Counted from the first letter of the stretch, positions 16,576-23,244 are shown. The stretch: 37,373 nt of DNA from JAUIHN01 sp964556075 (GCA_964556075.1 CAZKUV010000003.1:1-37373), one strand, 5' to 3'. Notes: generated by a model from the letters alone, not told the origin. Made by a program: numbers and translations.

Positions 16576-16960
16576 ACTTTGGGTCGAATTCGACCCACAC
16601 GGAAACTTGGTATGTACCTTCTCTGACGATTCTTCCGGTTACCTTTTCGTTCAGAAGCGTGGCAGTGAAACGGTTGTCGTCTTCGAAGTGGATCTTCCTC
16701 AAGCCAAGTCTGCGAAGTGCTTCGAGCAGCTTCCGACTGGATGAGACGTAATAATCACCGACCAGCACAGCGGTGAGTACGGTGATTATTACAAATACGA
16801 TCGCGACAATCGTGAAGTACGTTTTTGACGAGCCAGAACTAACATACGCGTTGAAAGCCATCGATATGGTCAGCAACAGCCACCACCCGAGGTCTCGAAA
16901 CGACTTCTTGTTGTTCGGATGCTCCCAAGGACAATGGATTACGCCGATTCTCCGCTCCAT
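16574..16960 (-). CDS. Small predicted membrane protein, unknown
   Basis: 128 residues. A short N-terminal cytoplasmic stretch with His-Cys-Pro-Trp-Glu-His, two TM helices (about 25-40 and 47-68, the second TIVAIVFVIITVLTAVLVG), then a basic/acidic soluble C-terminal domain of ~55 residues ending in a beta-like VSVWVEFDP. I do not recognise the family. The case for a real gene is strong: GGAG 7 nt before ATG 16960, a full promoter upstream (17054-17026) and a strong terminator at the stop. C-terminal orientation cannot be fixed from sequence alone. Confidence 0.65.
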   Translation of the reverse strand: MERRIGVIHCPWEHPNNKKSFRDLGWWLLLTISMAFNAYVSSGSSKTYFTIVAIVFVIITVLTAVLVGDYYVSSSRKLLEALRRLGLRKIHFEDDNRFTATLLNEKVTGRIVREGTYQVSVWVEFDPK

Positions 16961-17025
16961 GATGATACTCCAATCACTGAGTCGAATAAAAGATTCGGCT
17001 AACTCCGCATTCCGTTGCGAAATAT

Positions 17026-17054
17026 ATTATAACACTTTACATATAAACAATCAA
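17026..17054 (-). promoter_or_regulatory. Strong promoter for the small membrane protein
   Basis: TTGATT (17054-17049), exactly 17 nt, then TATAAT (17031-17026), with TG one base before the -10. Transcription should start near 17019, leaving a ~59-nt leader. That leader can form a hairpin with CGAAT/ATTCG enclosed by GAGT/ACTC. Confidence 0.75.
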
Positions 17055-17083
17055 AGACTTCCAAAATGATATCGAGTTAAAAT

Positions 17084-17106
17084 GGGCAGCTGTCTCATCG
17101 CTGCCC
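17084..17106 (-). terminator. Terminator after the 172-residue unknown gene
   Basis: 7-bp perfect stem GGGCAGC/GCTGCCC (17084-17090 with 17100-17106), 9-nt loop, followed on the minus strand by ATTTTAAC. Confidence 0.7.
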
Positions 17107-17134
17107 GGAATAGTCTGGCTGCCAATTGTATTGA

Positions 17135-17653
17135 TTATAATGCAGCTTCTACTGCTGCCCACGTTGCATCAGGGTTGTTAGCAGGAATGATGATCGTTAC
17201 TTGATCTCCGACTTTGATGCGGAAGTAGGTTACACTAGCAAGGAGAATGCGGTATTCTCTGCCATTGGCTTCAACATAGTAAGCGCCGTCATGTTGGACA
17301 AGGGTACCTATGACCTGTGTTCGCTCGACTGGGTCAATCTGTTTGTATATGAAACTTCCGTCATCTGCGATAGTCAGCTTTAGCATATCGCCTTCAACCA
17401 ACTTTGATTTACTGGCATAGTTTGCAGGGACGGGATAATTCTTTCCGTCTGGACCGATCATAACCTGACCGTCAAATACGCCTTCGATAACTTTGCCGCC
17501 AACGTCTTCAGTCGTGGTAGTACGCGGTGTTACGACCCGACCATCATCACCAATAATACTTATAAGGAGCTCCTGTGCGGCTGACAGGTTTGTTTCGGCT
17601 TCCTGAATCAGTGACAGGAGCCTTTTGACTTGTTTTTCTGGTAGGTCAGACAT
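17135..17653 (-). CDS. Conserved-looking acidic protein of unknown function
   Basis: 172 residues from ATG 17653 (MSDLPEKQVKRLL); the longer frame to 17722 runs across the promoter and is rejected. Residues 1-45 form a helix, possibly a coiled coil; residues 50-170 look beta-rich, with GVFDGQVMIGPDGKNYPVPANYASKS in the middle, then a repeated DGSFIYKQID / DGAYYVEANGREY pattern and a C-terminal KVGDQVTIIIP that resembles small-barrel proteins. It has no signal peptide or TM segment. AAGGA lies about 9 nt upstream of the ATG, a near-consensus promoter upstream and a terminator downstream, so it is probably a well-expressed monocistronic gene. Function is unknown. Confidence 0.7.
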   Translation of the reverse strand: MSDLPEKQVKRLLSLIQEAETNLSAAQELLISIIGDDGRVVTPRTTTTEDVGGKVIEGVFDGQVMIGPDGKNYPVPANYASKSKLVEGDMLKLTIADDGSFIYKQIDPVERTQVIGTLVQHDGAYYVEANGREYRILLASVTYFRIKVGDQVTIIIPANNPDATWAAVEAAL

Positions 17654-17693
17654 ACTCGCATTCCTTGTCTGTTTTTGTATAGTAATACCTCTA

Positions 17694-17722
17694 TGTATAG
17701 CAGTAGTTCTAGAATATGTCAA
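17694..17722 (-). promoter_or_regulatory. Near-consensus promoter for the 172-residue unknown gene
   Basis: Perfect TTGACA (17722-17717), 17-nt spacer, TATACA (17699-17694). The start would be near 17687 with a 34-nt leader. Confidence 0.75.
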
Positions 17723-18062
17723 TCAGAGTTTATCAAATTAATACGATGTAACGCGGCTTTGCGAGTTGCAACTAGTATACTGTGCGAATAACAATTAGCT
17801 GATGTTTCAGTACTCTGCCATCAGTGGTTAATCGCGTCGACTAGTTTGATGAATAATTCCTTATTAAATACCTTTTGTCGATGCGTAATCACCTTCCTTT
17901 TATTGCCTCAAATACAATACAGCCAGTAGCCGCCCCTTTAGCATACCTCAAACACTAATTGCCGAAATTTCAATAGTATGTGATAACGCTAAAACCGCAT
18001 TCTTTTCCACACCGATTCCAGATACGAAATGAAAACCGTTGTGTTTTATATTACGGTTACAA
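17723..18062. other. Gene-free stretch, no assigned function
   Basis: No convincing coding frame, tRNA or known RNA is visible. It lies between the rplL terminator and the next promoter. A weak 6-bp hairpin AACCGT/ACGGTT (about 18032-18058) followed by TTTTC on the minus strand may be a backup terminator. A 23-codon GTG frame after AGGAAGG was considered and rejected. Confidence 0.4.
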
Positions 18063-18094
18063 TCAAAAACCACCCCTAGAATCTAGAGGCGGTT
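18063..18094 (-). terminator. rplL terminator
   Basis: Arms 18068-18080 and 18082-18094 pair with G-U wobble, CTAG-AAT-CTAG at the tip, and the minus strand continues as TTTTTG. Confidence 0.8.
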
Positions 18095-18135
18095 TGACAT
18101 AACAATTGGTCGAATAGTTCAAGAATTTACTTCGC

Positions 18136-18537
18136 TTACGCGAGTTCGACAGTAGCGCCAGCTTCTTCAAGCTGTTTCTTAGCAGCTTCAGCTTCGTCCT
18201 TTGATACCTTCTCCTTGATAGTAGAAGGAGCGCCATCAACGAGAGCTTTAGCTTCGCCAAGACCGAGGCCGGTAATATCTTTAACAGCCTTGATAACAGC
18301 TACCTTCTGAGCTCCCGCGTCCTTGAGGTTGATGTTGAATTCGCTTTTAGCTTCCTCGGCTGGAGCTGCATCGCCGCCAGCTGGCGCTGCAACGACCGCA
18401 GCTGGAGCAGCAGCGCTTACGCCCCACTCTTCTTCGAGGTGTTTAACAATTTGGCTCAGCTCAAGAGCTGAAAGTTTGTTGAGTTCGTCAACGATTTTCT
18501 GCTGTGCAGCAGATAGCTTGATTTCAGTATCAGCCAT
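18136..18537 (-). CDS. rplL: 50S ribosomal protein L7/L12
   Basis: 133 residues: N-terminal dimerisation helices (LSAAQQKIVDELNKLSALELSQIVKHLEEEWGV in part), an Ala/Pro-rich hinge (AAAPAAVVAAPAGGDAAPAEE) and the C-terminal factor-binding domain with KVAVIKAVKDITGLGLGEAK and VDGAPSTIKE. It forms the ribosomal stalk that recruits GTPase factors. GGAG precedes the ATG. It follows rplJ by 41 nt and is ended by a strong terminator; the rpoBC genes that often follow rplL are not here. Confidence 0.98.
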   Translation of the reverse strand: MADTEIKLSAAQQKIVDELNKLSALELSQIVKHLEEEWGVSAAAPAAVVAAPAGGDAAPAEEAKSEFNINLKDAGAQKVAVIKAVKDITGLGLGEAKALVDGAPSTIKEKVSKDEAEAAKKQLEEAGATVELA

Positions 18538-18578
18538 AGTAATCTCCTATTTCGTATTAAAAGTAATTGATTGCAAAA

Positions 18579-19106
18579 TTACAGTGCTTCGGCACGCTGT
18601 GAAAGTACTTGCGCAAAACCGCGCTGGGCACCGTTTGCAACACCAAGGAACTGTGTAAGAGGAGCCGCCAGAACACTGACGAGTTGCCCTTGTAGCTGTT
18701 CTTTGGTAGGTAGCTCGGACAGTGCTTTGACAGTTGCGGTGTCAAGAGCATTTCCTTCGCCATCGAAACCAGCGACCAACTCCATTCCAGGGTGCTGTTT
18801 GGCAAACTTTGCCAGTACTTGTGCAGGTGCAATCTCATCATCGCTTGAAAATGCGTACACAAGCTGGCCGCGAAGCAAGCTAGTGTCAGCATCTTTATAC
18901 TTGTCGCTCTGAGACAGTGCAACCCGAACAAGGCGGTTTTTAACAACTTTGATTGTTACGCCTTGTTCGCGAGCTTGAGCTCGAAGGGTTTGCATGTCGG
19001 CTACGCTTAGTCCACCGTACGTAGCGCCCACAGTACCCTTTGCGTCCGCAAATAGACTAGCTAATTCTGCAACCAAAGTTTCTTTTTTATCGCGTGATAT
19101 CGCCAT
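18579..19106 (-). CDS. rplJ: 50S ribosomal protein L10
   Basis: 175 residues. N-terminal rRNA-binding region (AISRDKKETLVAELASLFADAKGTVGATYGGLSVADM, in part), conserved VKNRLVRVAL and LLRGQLVYAFS, then the C-terminal helix that carries L7/L12 dimers. GGGAG is well placed before ATG 19106. Family members repress their own operon by binding the mRNA leader; the ~200-nt structured leader here (19303-19107) fits that. Confidence 0.97.
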   Translation of the reverse strand: MAISRDKKETLVAELASLFADAKGTVGATYGGLSVADMQTLRAQAREQGVTIKVVKNRLVRVALSQSDKYKDADTSLLRGQLVYAFSSDDEIAPAQVLAKFAKQHPGMELVAGFDGEGNALDTATVKALSELPTKEQLQGQLVSVLAAPLTQFLGVANGAQRGFAQVLSQRAEAL

Positions 19107-19179
19107 AAATATCTCCCTTGGTTAATGATACGTATTCGACCAGATTGTTAAAGTATCAGACATTGCCTTGTTTGGCTTC

Positions 19180-19224
19180 TGCGAGAAAAGAAAAAGTCTT
19201 TGATTCTCGCATGACCAAAGACTT
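19180..19224 (-). promoter_or_regulatory. rplJ leader attenuator / possible pseudoknot
   Basis: In the minus-strand RNA a 9-bp stem AAGUCUUUG/CAAAGACUU (19224-19216 with 19202-19194) encloses a 13-nt loop and is followed by UUUCUUUU, like an intrinsic terminator. The loop carries UGCGAGAA (19211-19204), an exact 8-nt complement of UUCUCGCA just after the U-tract (19187-19180). The two pairings either compete (terminator versus antiterminator) or form an H-type pseudoknot with loops of 4, 1 and 6 nt. Confidence 0.6.
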
Positions 19225-19309
19225 ACGGGTGTGATGAATGTGTTTGTTACATCCTCGGTCGCATAATTAAGCTTTGTTGCCGCGACTGTCTCTGGTAATG
19301 TCCTAGGAG

Positions 19310-19341
19310 ATTATAACGTGTTGCCGTAGAAATAGCAACAC
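19310..19341 (-). promoter_or_regulatory. rplJ-rplL promoter overlapped by an inverted repeat
   Basis: TTGCTA (19338-19333), 17-nt spacer and perfect TATAAT (19315-19310) on the minus strand. GTGTTGC/GCAACAC (19318-19324 with 19335-19341) is a 7-bp inverted repeat that covers the -35 and reaches the -10, so it could be an operator. Confidence 0.75.
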
Positions 19342-19358
19342 CGATGATGTTTTCTTGA

Positions 19359-20030
19359 CTATTTCCCCAGGGACTGTATGAATGGTAGTGCTATGATTTC
19401 GCCATGAATTTCCTCGATAGACTTATTTCGGCCATTTTCTAGGCAAGAAATTACCTCAAGATTATATATATTCGATAATTCGATATACGCCTGATTGACT
19501 TTATCTTGAAACTCTTGTCCGCGCACTTCAAACGCATCGGGGTGTTCTGACCTGCCCCTCAAGCCTATGCGATTCGTTCGCTCAGCCTCATCTTCCAGTG
19601 TTAGAACAAGCATTAAATCGGGCGAGATATATCTATCGTGAGTGAATAGCTTCGTAATATCAATAATATGTTGTTCGTCGAGCCCTTCCCCCCTTCCTTG
19701 ATACGCGAGCGTCGAAAAATAATTCCTAGCAGAAAGCACTACGGCGCCCCGAGTTAGAGCAGGAAGTATTTTATGCTGCCAGAGCTCGCGTCGAGCCGAA
19801 GAAAATAGTGCTAGATTTATTTCCGCATCTCTGGCGAGGTTTCCGTTCTTTATTACGCTGCGAAGATAATTAGCAATCGGCGTTGATCTCTCTAGATCGA
19901 CACTCCCAGGCTCTTCGGTTATCACAGTCTCATGACCAAACTCACTGAGGTAGCGAGCTAATAACTCAACTTGAGTAGACTTTCCTGTACCATCATTTCC
20001 TTCAATGACAATATAGGTTCCCTTTTGCAT
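19359..20030 (-). CDS. tmk: Thymidylate kinase
   Basis: 223 residues. Walker A GNDGTGKST at 11-19, the dTMP-binding RSTPIANYLRSVI region, LAYQGRGEG after the DR-type motif, and a lid-like RTNRIGLRGRSE. The enzyme converts dTMP to dTDP. Where the family usually has Asp-Arg-(Tyr/His), the sequence reads Ala101-Arg102-Asn103 (LSARNYFS), so the Asp is absent. The gene starts directly after dcd (TAG-ATG junction), forming a dcd-tmk operon in the thymidylate pathway. Confidence 0.95.
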   Translation of the reverse strand: MQKGTYIVIEGNDGTGKSTQVELLARYLSEFGHETVITEEPGSVDLERSTPIANYLRSVIKNGNLARDAEINLALFSSARRELWQHKILPALTRGAVVLSARNYFSTLAYQGRGEGLDEQHIIDITKLFTHDRYISPDLMLVLTLEDEAERTNRIGLRGRSEHPDAFEVRGQEFQDKVNQAYIELSNIYNLEVISCLENGRNKSIEEIHGEIIALPFIQSLGK

Positions 20031-20750
20031 CTACTTCGTACCTTTGCTAAGACCAGGAATAGGTTGTGGCAATTGCCGTTTATCCTTGTATCCCTTTGGA
20101 AGCATATCTTCTGGCTTCCAACTGGCGATAAGTGATTCGAGATCTGCGGTGTTTTGATATTTCCCGCTCATTCCACCGCGTCCATCCGAATAGTCTCCAT
20201 CAACTGGTCCAGTCCTGTGAAAGACCAGTTGCCCCATCCTTTCTCCGACAGGAAGTACGACGCTCTCGTGCTCATTGAGATTGTAAATTTCTAGCGTAAT
20301 TCTATTGATGTACCCCGGGTCAATCCACCCTGCGTCAAAACAGACCGCAACTCCGTTTCTTCCCCATGTGCTTCTGGAATGCACTTGCGCGGCACCTCCT
20401 GAAGATTTGATCCCGATGAATTCGTGTGTATGAGCCAGAATACGCTCCCCGGGACGCAAAACTATAATCGGATGAGTTTCTGGGATATTTTTAAATAATT
20501 GGTAACCATGCTTAGCACACCACTCCCCGTGTGGCATAGCTTCAAGCGGTCCTTTGAAGTACCGGGAGATATCATGTTCGTCGAATGGGTTGTAAACACG
20601 GTTGTCTTCGCTGTACTCTTGCTTGAAAAAATAGTGCCCAAGAGTAAAATCTAGACTTGCCTCTGATACGTGATGCGGATTAAACGGCACGCTGATAATG
20701 GTGCCGTCCTTTATTGCTTGGCGGATTTCTGTGTTACTGTAAACACCCAT
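20031..20750 (-). CDS. dcd: dCTP deaminase
   Basis: 239 residues. Family motifs: SEASLDFTLGHYF, VHSRSTWGRNGVAVCFDAGWIDPGY in part (substrate-binding Arg and the IDPG turn), ITLEIYN with the catalytic Glu, and VGERMGQLVF. It makes dUTP (or dUMP if bifunctional) from dCTP to feed ThyA. The protein is longer than the ~190-residue E. coli enzyme, with extra residues near 70-90 and a ~30-residue basic C-terminal tail. AGGGAG lies about 7 nt before ATG 20750. No separate dUTPase is visible in the window, so a bifunctional deaminase/dUTPase cannot be excluded. Confidence 0.9.
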   Translation of the reverse strand: MGVYSNTEIRQAIKDGTIISVPFNPHHVSEASLDFTLGHYFFKQEYSEDNRVYNPFDEHDISRYFKGPLEAMPHGEWCAKHGYQLFKNIPETHPIIVLRPGERILAHTHEFIGIKSSGGAAQVHSRSTWGRNGVAVCFDAGWIDPGYINRITLEIYNLNEHESVVLPVGERMGQLVFHRTGPVDGDYSDGRGGMSGKYQNTADLESLIASWKPEDMLPKGYKDKRQLPQPIPGLSKGTK

Positions 20751-20777
20751 ATATACTCCCTATTCCTTCAGATAGTG

Positions 20778-20783
20778 TAGCAT
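20778..20783 (+). promoter_or_regulatory. Candidate -10 for folA, leaderless spacing
   Basis: TAGCAT ends 6 nt before ATG 20790 and no Shine-Dalgarno is present. The hexamer is only a moderate match. Confidence 0.35.
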
Positions 20784-20789
20784 AGAAGT

Positions 20790-21284
20790 ATGAAGAGCAT
20801 AATTGTAGCGTATGATAAGCAACGCGGAATCGGTGCGGATAATGATTTGTTGTGGATGAGGGATTTGCCAGCGGACCTCAAACATTTTAGAAAATTGACC
20901 GTTGGAAAGACAGTTATTATGGGCAGGAAAACTTTCGAATCAATTGGTTCTAAACCATTGCCGGATCGTCAGAATATCGTACTATCACGCTCACCGATTG
21001 GAACGAGCAATGTCATAACCGCTGGTTCGCTTGAAGCAGCGTATGCAATGGCTCAATATCGGATTTTTATTATCGGAGGGGAGATGGTTTATCGCAAAGC
21101 GCTAGCGGATGCCGAAATGATTTATGCTACTGAAGTTGACGCGACATTTCCACAAGCATCGGTGTTTTTTCCAGAAATTAAATTAACATTGTGGCAAGAA
21201 GTATCTCGTGAACACCACGAGGCAGATGATAAGAATAAGTACTCTTATGACTTCGTAGTTTACCGTAAACGTATTGACAAATAA
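20790..21284 (+). CDS. folA: Dihydrofolate reductase
   Basis: 164 residues, normal length. MKSIIVAYDKQRGIGADNDLLW start, LPADLKHF with the catalytic Asp, TVIMGRKTFESIG (NADPH site) and FIIGGEMVYRKAL. It regenerates tetrahydrofolate consumed by ThyA. It diverges from dcd-tmk; thyA lies 0.9 kb further on the opposite strand, so all four genes of dTMP synthesis are clustered. The last codons overlap a TTGACA -35 for the next small gene. Confidence 0.97.
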   Translation: MKSIIVAYDKQRGIGADNDLLWMRDLPADLKHFRKLTVGKTVIMGRKTFESIGSKPLPDRQNIVLSRSPIGTSNVITAGSLEAAYAMAQYRIFIIGGEMVYRKALADAEMIYATEVDATFPQASVFFPEIKLTLWQEVSREHHEADDKNKYSYDFVVYRKRIDK

Positions 21285-21302
21285 TAGCAAATCTGTCATA
21301 AT
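21274..21302 (+). promoter_or_regulatory. Promoter inside the end of folA for the 92-residue gene
   Basis: Perfect TTGACA (21274-21279), 17-nt spacer, CATAAT (21297-21302). Start expected near 21309. The same TTG could be mistaken for a start codon. Confidence 0.7.
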
Positions 21303-21308
21303 CGCTTT

Positions 21309-21400
21309 GTCTCGCTTTGTTGCGGGATTGTTGGGAGAACCCCGGCATATTGATGCCGCGTGGTATCGCGGTACGATTTTTCGGAATAGGAGAAATTCCG
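21309..21400 (+). promoter_or_regulatory. Structured leader with competing hairpins and looped ribosome site
   Basis: About 91 nt between the promoter and GTG 21400. It holds CGGCAT-ATTG-ATGCCG (21343-21358) and, sharing the CCG, CCGCG-TGGTAT-CGCGG followed by TACGATTTTT, so the two stems exclude each other and the second resembles a terminator. A third hairpin CGGAAT/ATTCCG (21382-21387 with 21395-21400) displays AGGAG in its loop and pairs the first G of the start codon. Confidence 0.5.
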
Positions 21401-21678
21401 TGCGATTTCCCTTCATTGAAGTCACTGTCGGGCCAAATCTTGCGTCCTTTATAACGTTAGAGCAAACGTATGGGACGCTAAGCGGTAAACCAGCACGGTT
21501 TACGGGACAGACGCATAGCGGCGAAGTTGCGTTTAACGCAACTATCATTGGGGGTGGTTGGACTGCTCCAGAAAGCGGTACCCTCGCTGTAGATGTCGTC
21601 ACGGACATCAATGGAGCGGAAGAAGGGCGGTTGCTCTTCGATGCTACAATCCAAAAAGGGTTGTACTTCCCTTATTAG
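21400..21678 (+). CDS. Small beta-rich protein, unknown
   Basis: 92 residues starting at GTG 21400 (MRFPFIEVTVGP). AGGAG at 21388-21392 is 7 nt upstream. The frame extends back to TTG 21274, but that TTG is part of a promoter -35. The product is rich in beta-formers and Gly/Thr (TLEQTYGTLSGKPARFTG, FNATIIGGGWTAPESGTL in part), has no TM segment or signal peptide, and resembles no family I recognise. A promoter, a structured leader and a strong terminator flank it, which supports a real regulated gene. Confidence 0.6.
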   Translation: MRFPFIEVTVGPNLASFITLEQTYGTLSGKPARFTGQTHSGEVAFNATIIGGGWTAPESGTLAVDVVTDINGAEEGRLLFDATIQKGLYFPY

Positions 21679-21679
21679 T

Positions 21680-21730
21680 CCCTCAGTTTCCTGTCGAGCA
21701 AAAGTCTCCAGGAAACTGGGGGCTTTTGCT
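21680..21730 (+). terminator. Strong terminator with loop complementary to its own tail
   Basis: 14-bp stem 21680-21693 with 21709-21722 (one T-G wobble), then CTTTTGCTTTC. The loop holds AGCAAAAG (21697-21704), an exact complement of CTTTTGCT (21723-21730). It also lies just past the end of the convergent Gre-like gene. Confidence 0.85.
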
Positions 21731-21742
21731 TTCATTCCATTA

Positions 21743-22048
21743 TTACGGGTTGTTCTCGACTCCAAGGATACAGATACGGTTTTCGGGAAATCCTTGTATA
21801 TCTAACTCTTTAATATCTCCTTGATTCGCTCCTAGAAGAAGTTTTCCTAATGGTGACGAAGCAGAAACAGGTTGCTGCATGAGGTCCCCTTGATTACGGA
21901 GAGCGTTACCGACGATAACGAAAGTTTCTACCGGTTCGCCCGGCTCATCGAGAAACTGAAGGGTAACAACACTACCTATCTTTACTTCGATGGGATGCGT
22001 CTCCTCAAAACCTTCATTGCGATCTTGTATCGTCTTTTCTATCTCCAT
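21743..22048 (-). CDS. Stand-alone GreA/GreB C-terminal-domain protein
   Basis: 101 residues from ATG 22048 (MEIEKTIQDR). Residues ~22-100 match the Gre C-domain: IKIGSVVTLQF-type start (KIGSVVTLQFL), ETFVIVGN, SASSPLGKLLLGANQGDIKEL. The N-terminal coiled coil that reaches into the RNA polymerase channel is missing, with only a ~20-residue acidic lead. Similar minimal proteins (Rnk-like) bind RNA polymerase without promoting transcript cleavage, so it may modulate the other Gre factor in this window; that is inference. AAAGG is about 9 nt before the ATG; an in-frame TTG at 22057 is less likely. Confidence 0.75.
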   Translation of the reverse strand: MEIEKTIQDRNEGFEETHPIEVKIGSVVTLQFLDEPGEPVETFVIVGNALRNQGDLMQQPVSASSPLGKLLLGANQGDIKELDIQGFPENRICILGVENNP

Positions 22049-22206
22049 AGCTTGCAACCTTTCCTATTTTCTTTTATTGACTTTGGAGAAACCTGTTAGT
22101 ATACACTACATTAATTGCCGAAGTAGTCATAATGGTATGACGTCAAGGTAAGAGCAAAGAATGAGCGTATTGTAGCTCAGTGCAATTGTGTGCGAAACAC
22201 CCGTCC

Positions 22207-23127
22207 TCATACCGCTATCGGTGCCTTGATCGCCGGATGAGGATTGTAATCTTCGAGACGAATATCCTCAAATCTGAATTCGTCAATATGGCGTATCCCT
22301 TTATTTAGAACGAGCCGAGGCAAGGGACGAGGTGAACGGGACAGCTGTTCCCTCACTTGATCTATGTGATTAAGATATAAGTGAGTATCAGCAAGCGTGT
22401 GTACGAATTCGCCAGGTGTATAGCCAGTTACTTGTGCAACCATACATAGCAAGAGAGAATAACTTGCAATATTAAACGGTACTCCGAGAAAGGTATCCGA
22501 AGATCGTTGATAGAGGTGTAGGTCGAGTTTGTCCCCTCTTACATAAAATTGGAACAGAGTGTGACACGGTGGCAAACCTCCAGTTTCGACAATTTCGTCT
22601 ATCTCTGCTGGATTCCATGCGGATACTATCAGTCGTCGTGAGTTCGGATTTGTTTGAATTCCTTCAATGACTGAACTGATTTGGTCGATGTGCGAACCGT
22701 TCGGAAGTGGCCACTTTCGCCACTGGACACCATACACTGGGCCTAGATTGCCCCACTTCTCTGCAAACGTATGATCTGTGGCGATTCGGTTAATGAAATC
22801 TTTCAGCTGCTGTCGCCACTCTATAGAATTACTTTCAGGCACGGGAAGATTGTTTTTTACGAGGTATGCTTTGAACGGCCACTCATCCCAAATATGGACA
22901 TTGTTTTGTGCTAAATATTCTATATTTCCAGTACCTTTTAGAAACCATAGCAATTCGTGAACGACGCTATTGAAGTAGAGTTTTTTTGTAGTGACCGCGG
23001 GGAAACCGTCTGCAAGATTATATCTGACCTGTCTTCCAAACACACTTTTTGTACCCGTACCTGTCCGATCCGCTTTCTCGATACCGTGTTCCACGATATC
23101 CTCAAGTAGTGCCAGATATTGTTTCAC
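22207..23127 (-). CDS. thyA: Thymidylate synthase ThyA
   Basis: 306 residues from GTG 23127 (MKQYLALLEDIVEHG, the family start; AGGAGG is 5-6 nt upstream; a GTG two codons earlier overlaps the ribosome site). Motifs: DRTGTGTKSVFG, the catalytic Cys in LPPCHTLFQF (Cys188), YQRSSDTFLGVPFNIASY and DTHLYLNH. It methylates dUMP to dTMP using methylene-tetrahydrofolate. With dcd, tmk and folA it completes de novo dTMP synthesis. The stop is TGA at 22207-22209. Confidence 0.97.
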   Translation of the reverse strand: MKQYLALLEDIVEHGIEKADRTGTGTKSVFGRQVRYNLADGFPAVTTKKLYFNSVVHELLWFLKGTGNIEYLAQNNVHIWDEWPFKAYLVKNNLPVPESNSIEWRQQLKDFINRIATDHTFAEKWGNLGPVYGVQWRKWPLPNGSHIDQISSVIEGIQTNPNSRRLIVSAWNPAEIDEIVETGGLPPCHTLFQFYVRGDKLDLHLYQRSSDTFLGVPFNIASYSLLLCMVAQVTGYTPGEFVHTLADTHLYLNHIDQVREQLSRSPRPLPRLVLNKGIRHIDEFRFEDIRLEDYNPHPAIKAPIAV

Positions 23128-23218
23128 CCTCACCTCCTACGTCAAGTTCTATACATAGTATGCATGGTTAGGGAGAATTGCGCAAAATTATTTATGTAGT
23201 AGTGAGGCTGAAATGTAA

Positions 23219-23244
23219 TACGCCACCCTATTAAGGGTGGCGTA
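23219..23244 (-). terminator. rplA terminator-like palindrome
   Basis: A perfect 11-bp inverted repeat (23219-23229 with 23234-23244, loop ATTA), directly after rplA. The following minus-strand tail is TTACATTTC, only moderately U-rich. Confidence 0.65.

Noticed and set aside
16428..16598. 57-residue N-terminal extension of DnaX
   Set aside because: The family starts at MSKAFYRKYR, and the extension runs through the terminator of the upstream gene.
17654..17722. 23-residue N-terminal extension of the 172-residue protein
   Set aside because: It would overlap the TTGACA-N17-TATACA promoter; ATG 17653 has a ribosome site.
17820..17910. Short minus-strand GTG frame (23 codons) after AGGAAGG in the gene-free stretch
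   Set aside because: The purine-rich site touches the GTG with no spacing, the product is very short and has no recognisable feature.
21274..21399. N-terminal extension of the 92-residue protein from TTG 21274
   Set aside because: The TTG is the start of a perfect TTGACA -35; a Shine-Dalgarno supports GTG 21400.
21183..21611. 142-codon minus-strand frame opposite folA and the 92-residue gene
   Set aside because: It is antisense to folA and the promoter/leader, with no ribosome site or family features.
22134..22213. tRNA-like stretch: 7-nt ends GGTATGA/TCATACC, a TAGCTCAGT segment like a D-arm and a TGCGAAA loop
   Set aside because: No proper anticodon arm, the T-stem has two mismatches and six extra nucleotides precede the 3' acceptor strand; the 3' end overlaps the thyA stop. 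At most a decayed relic.
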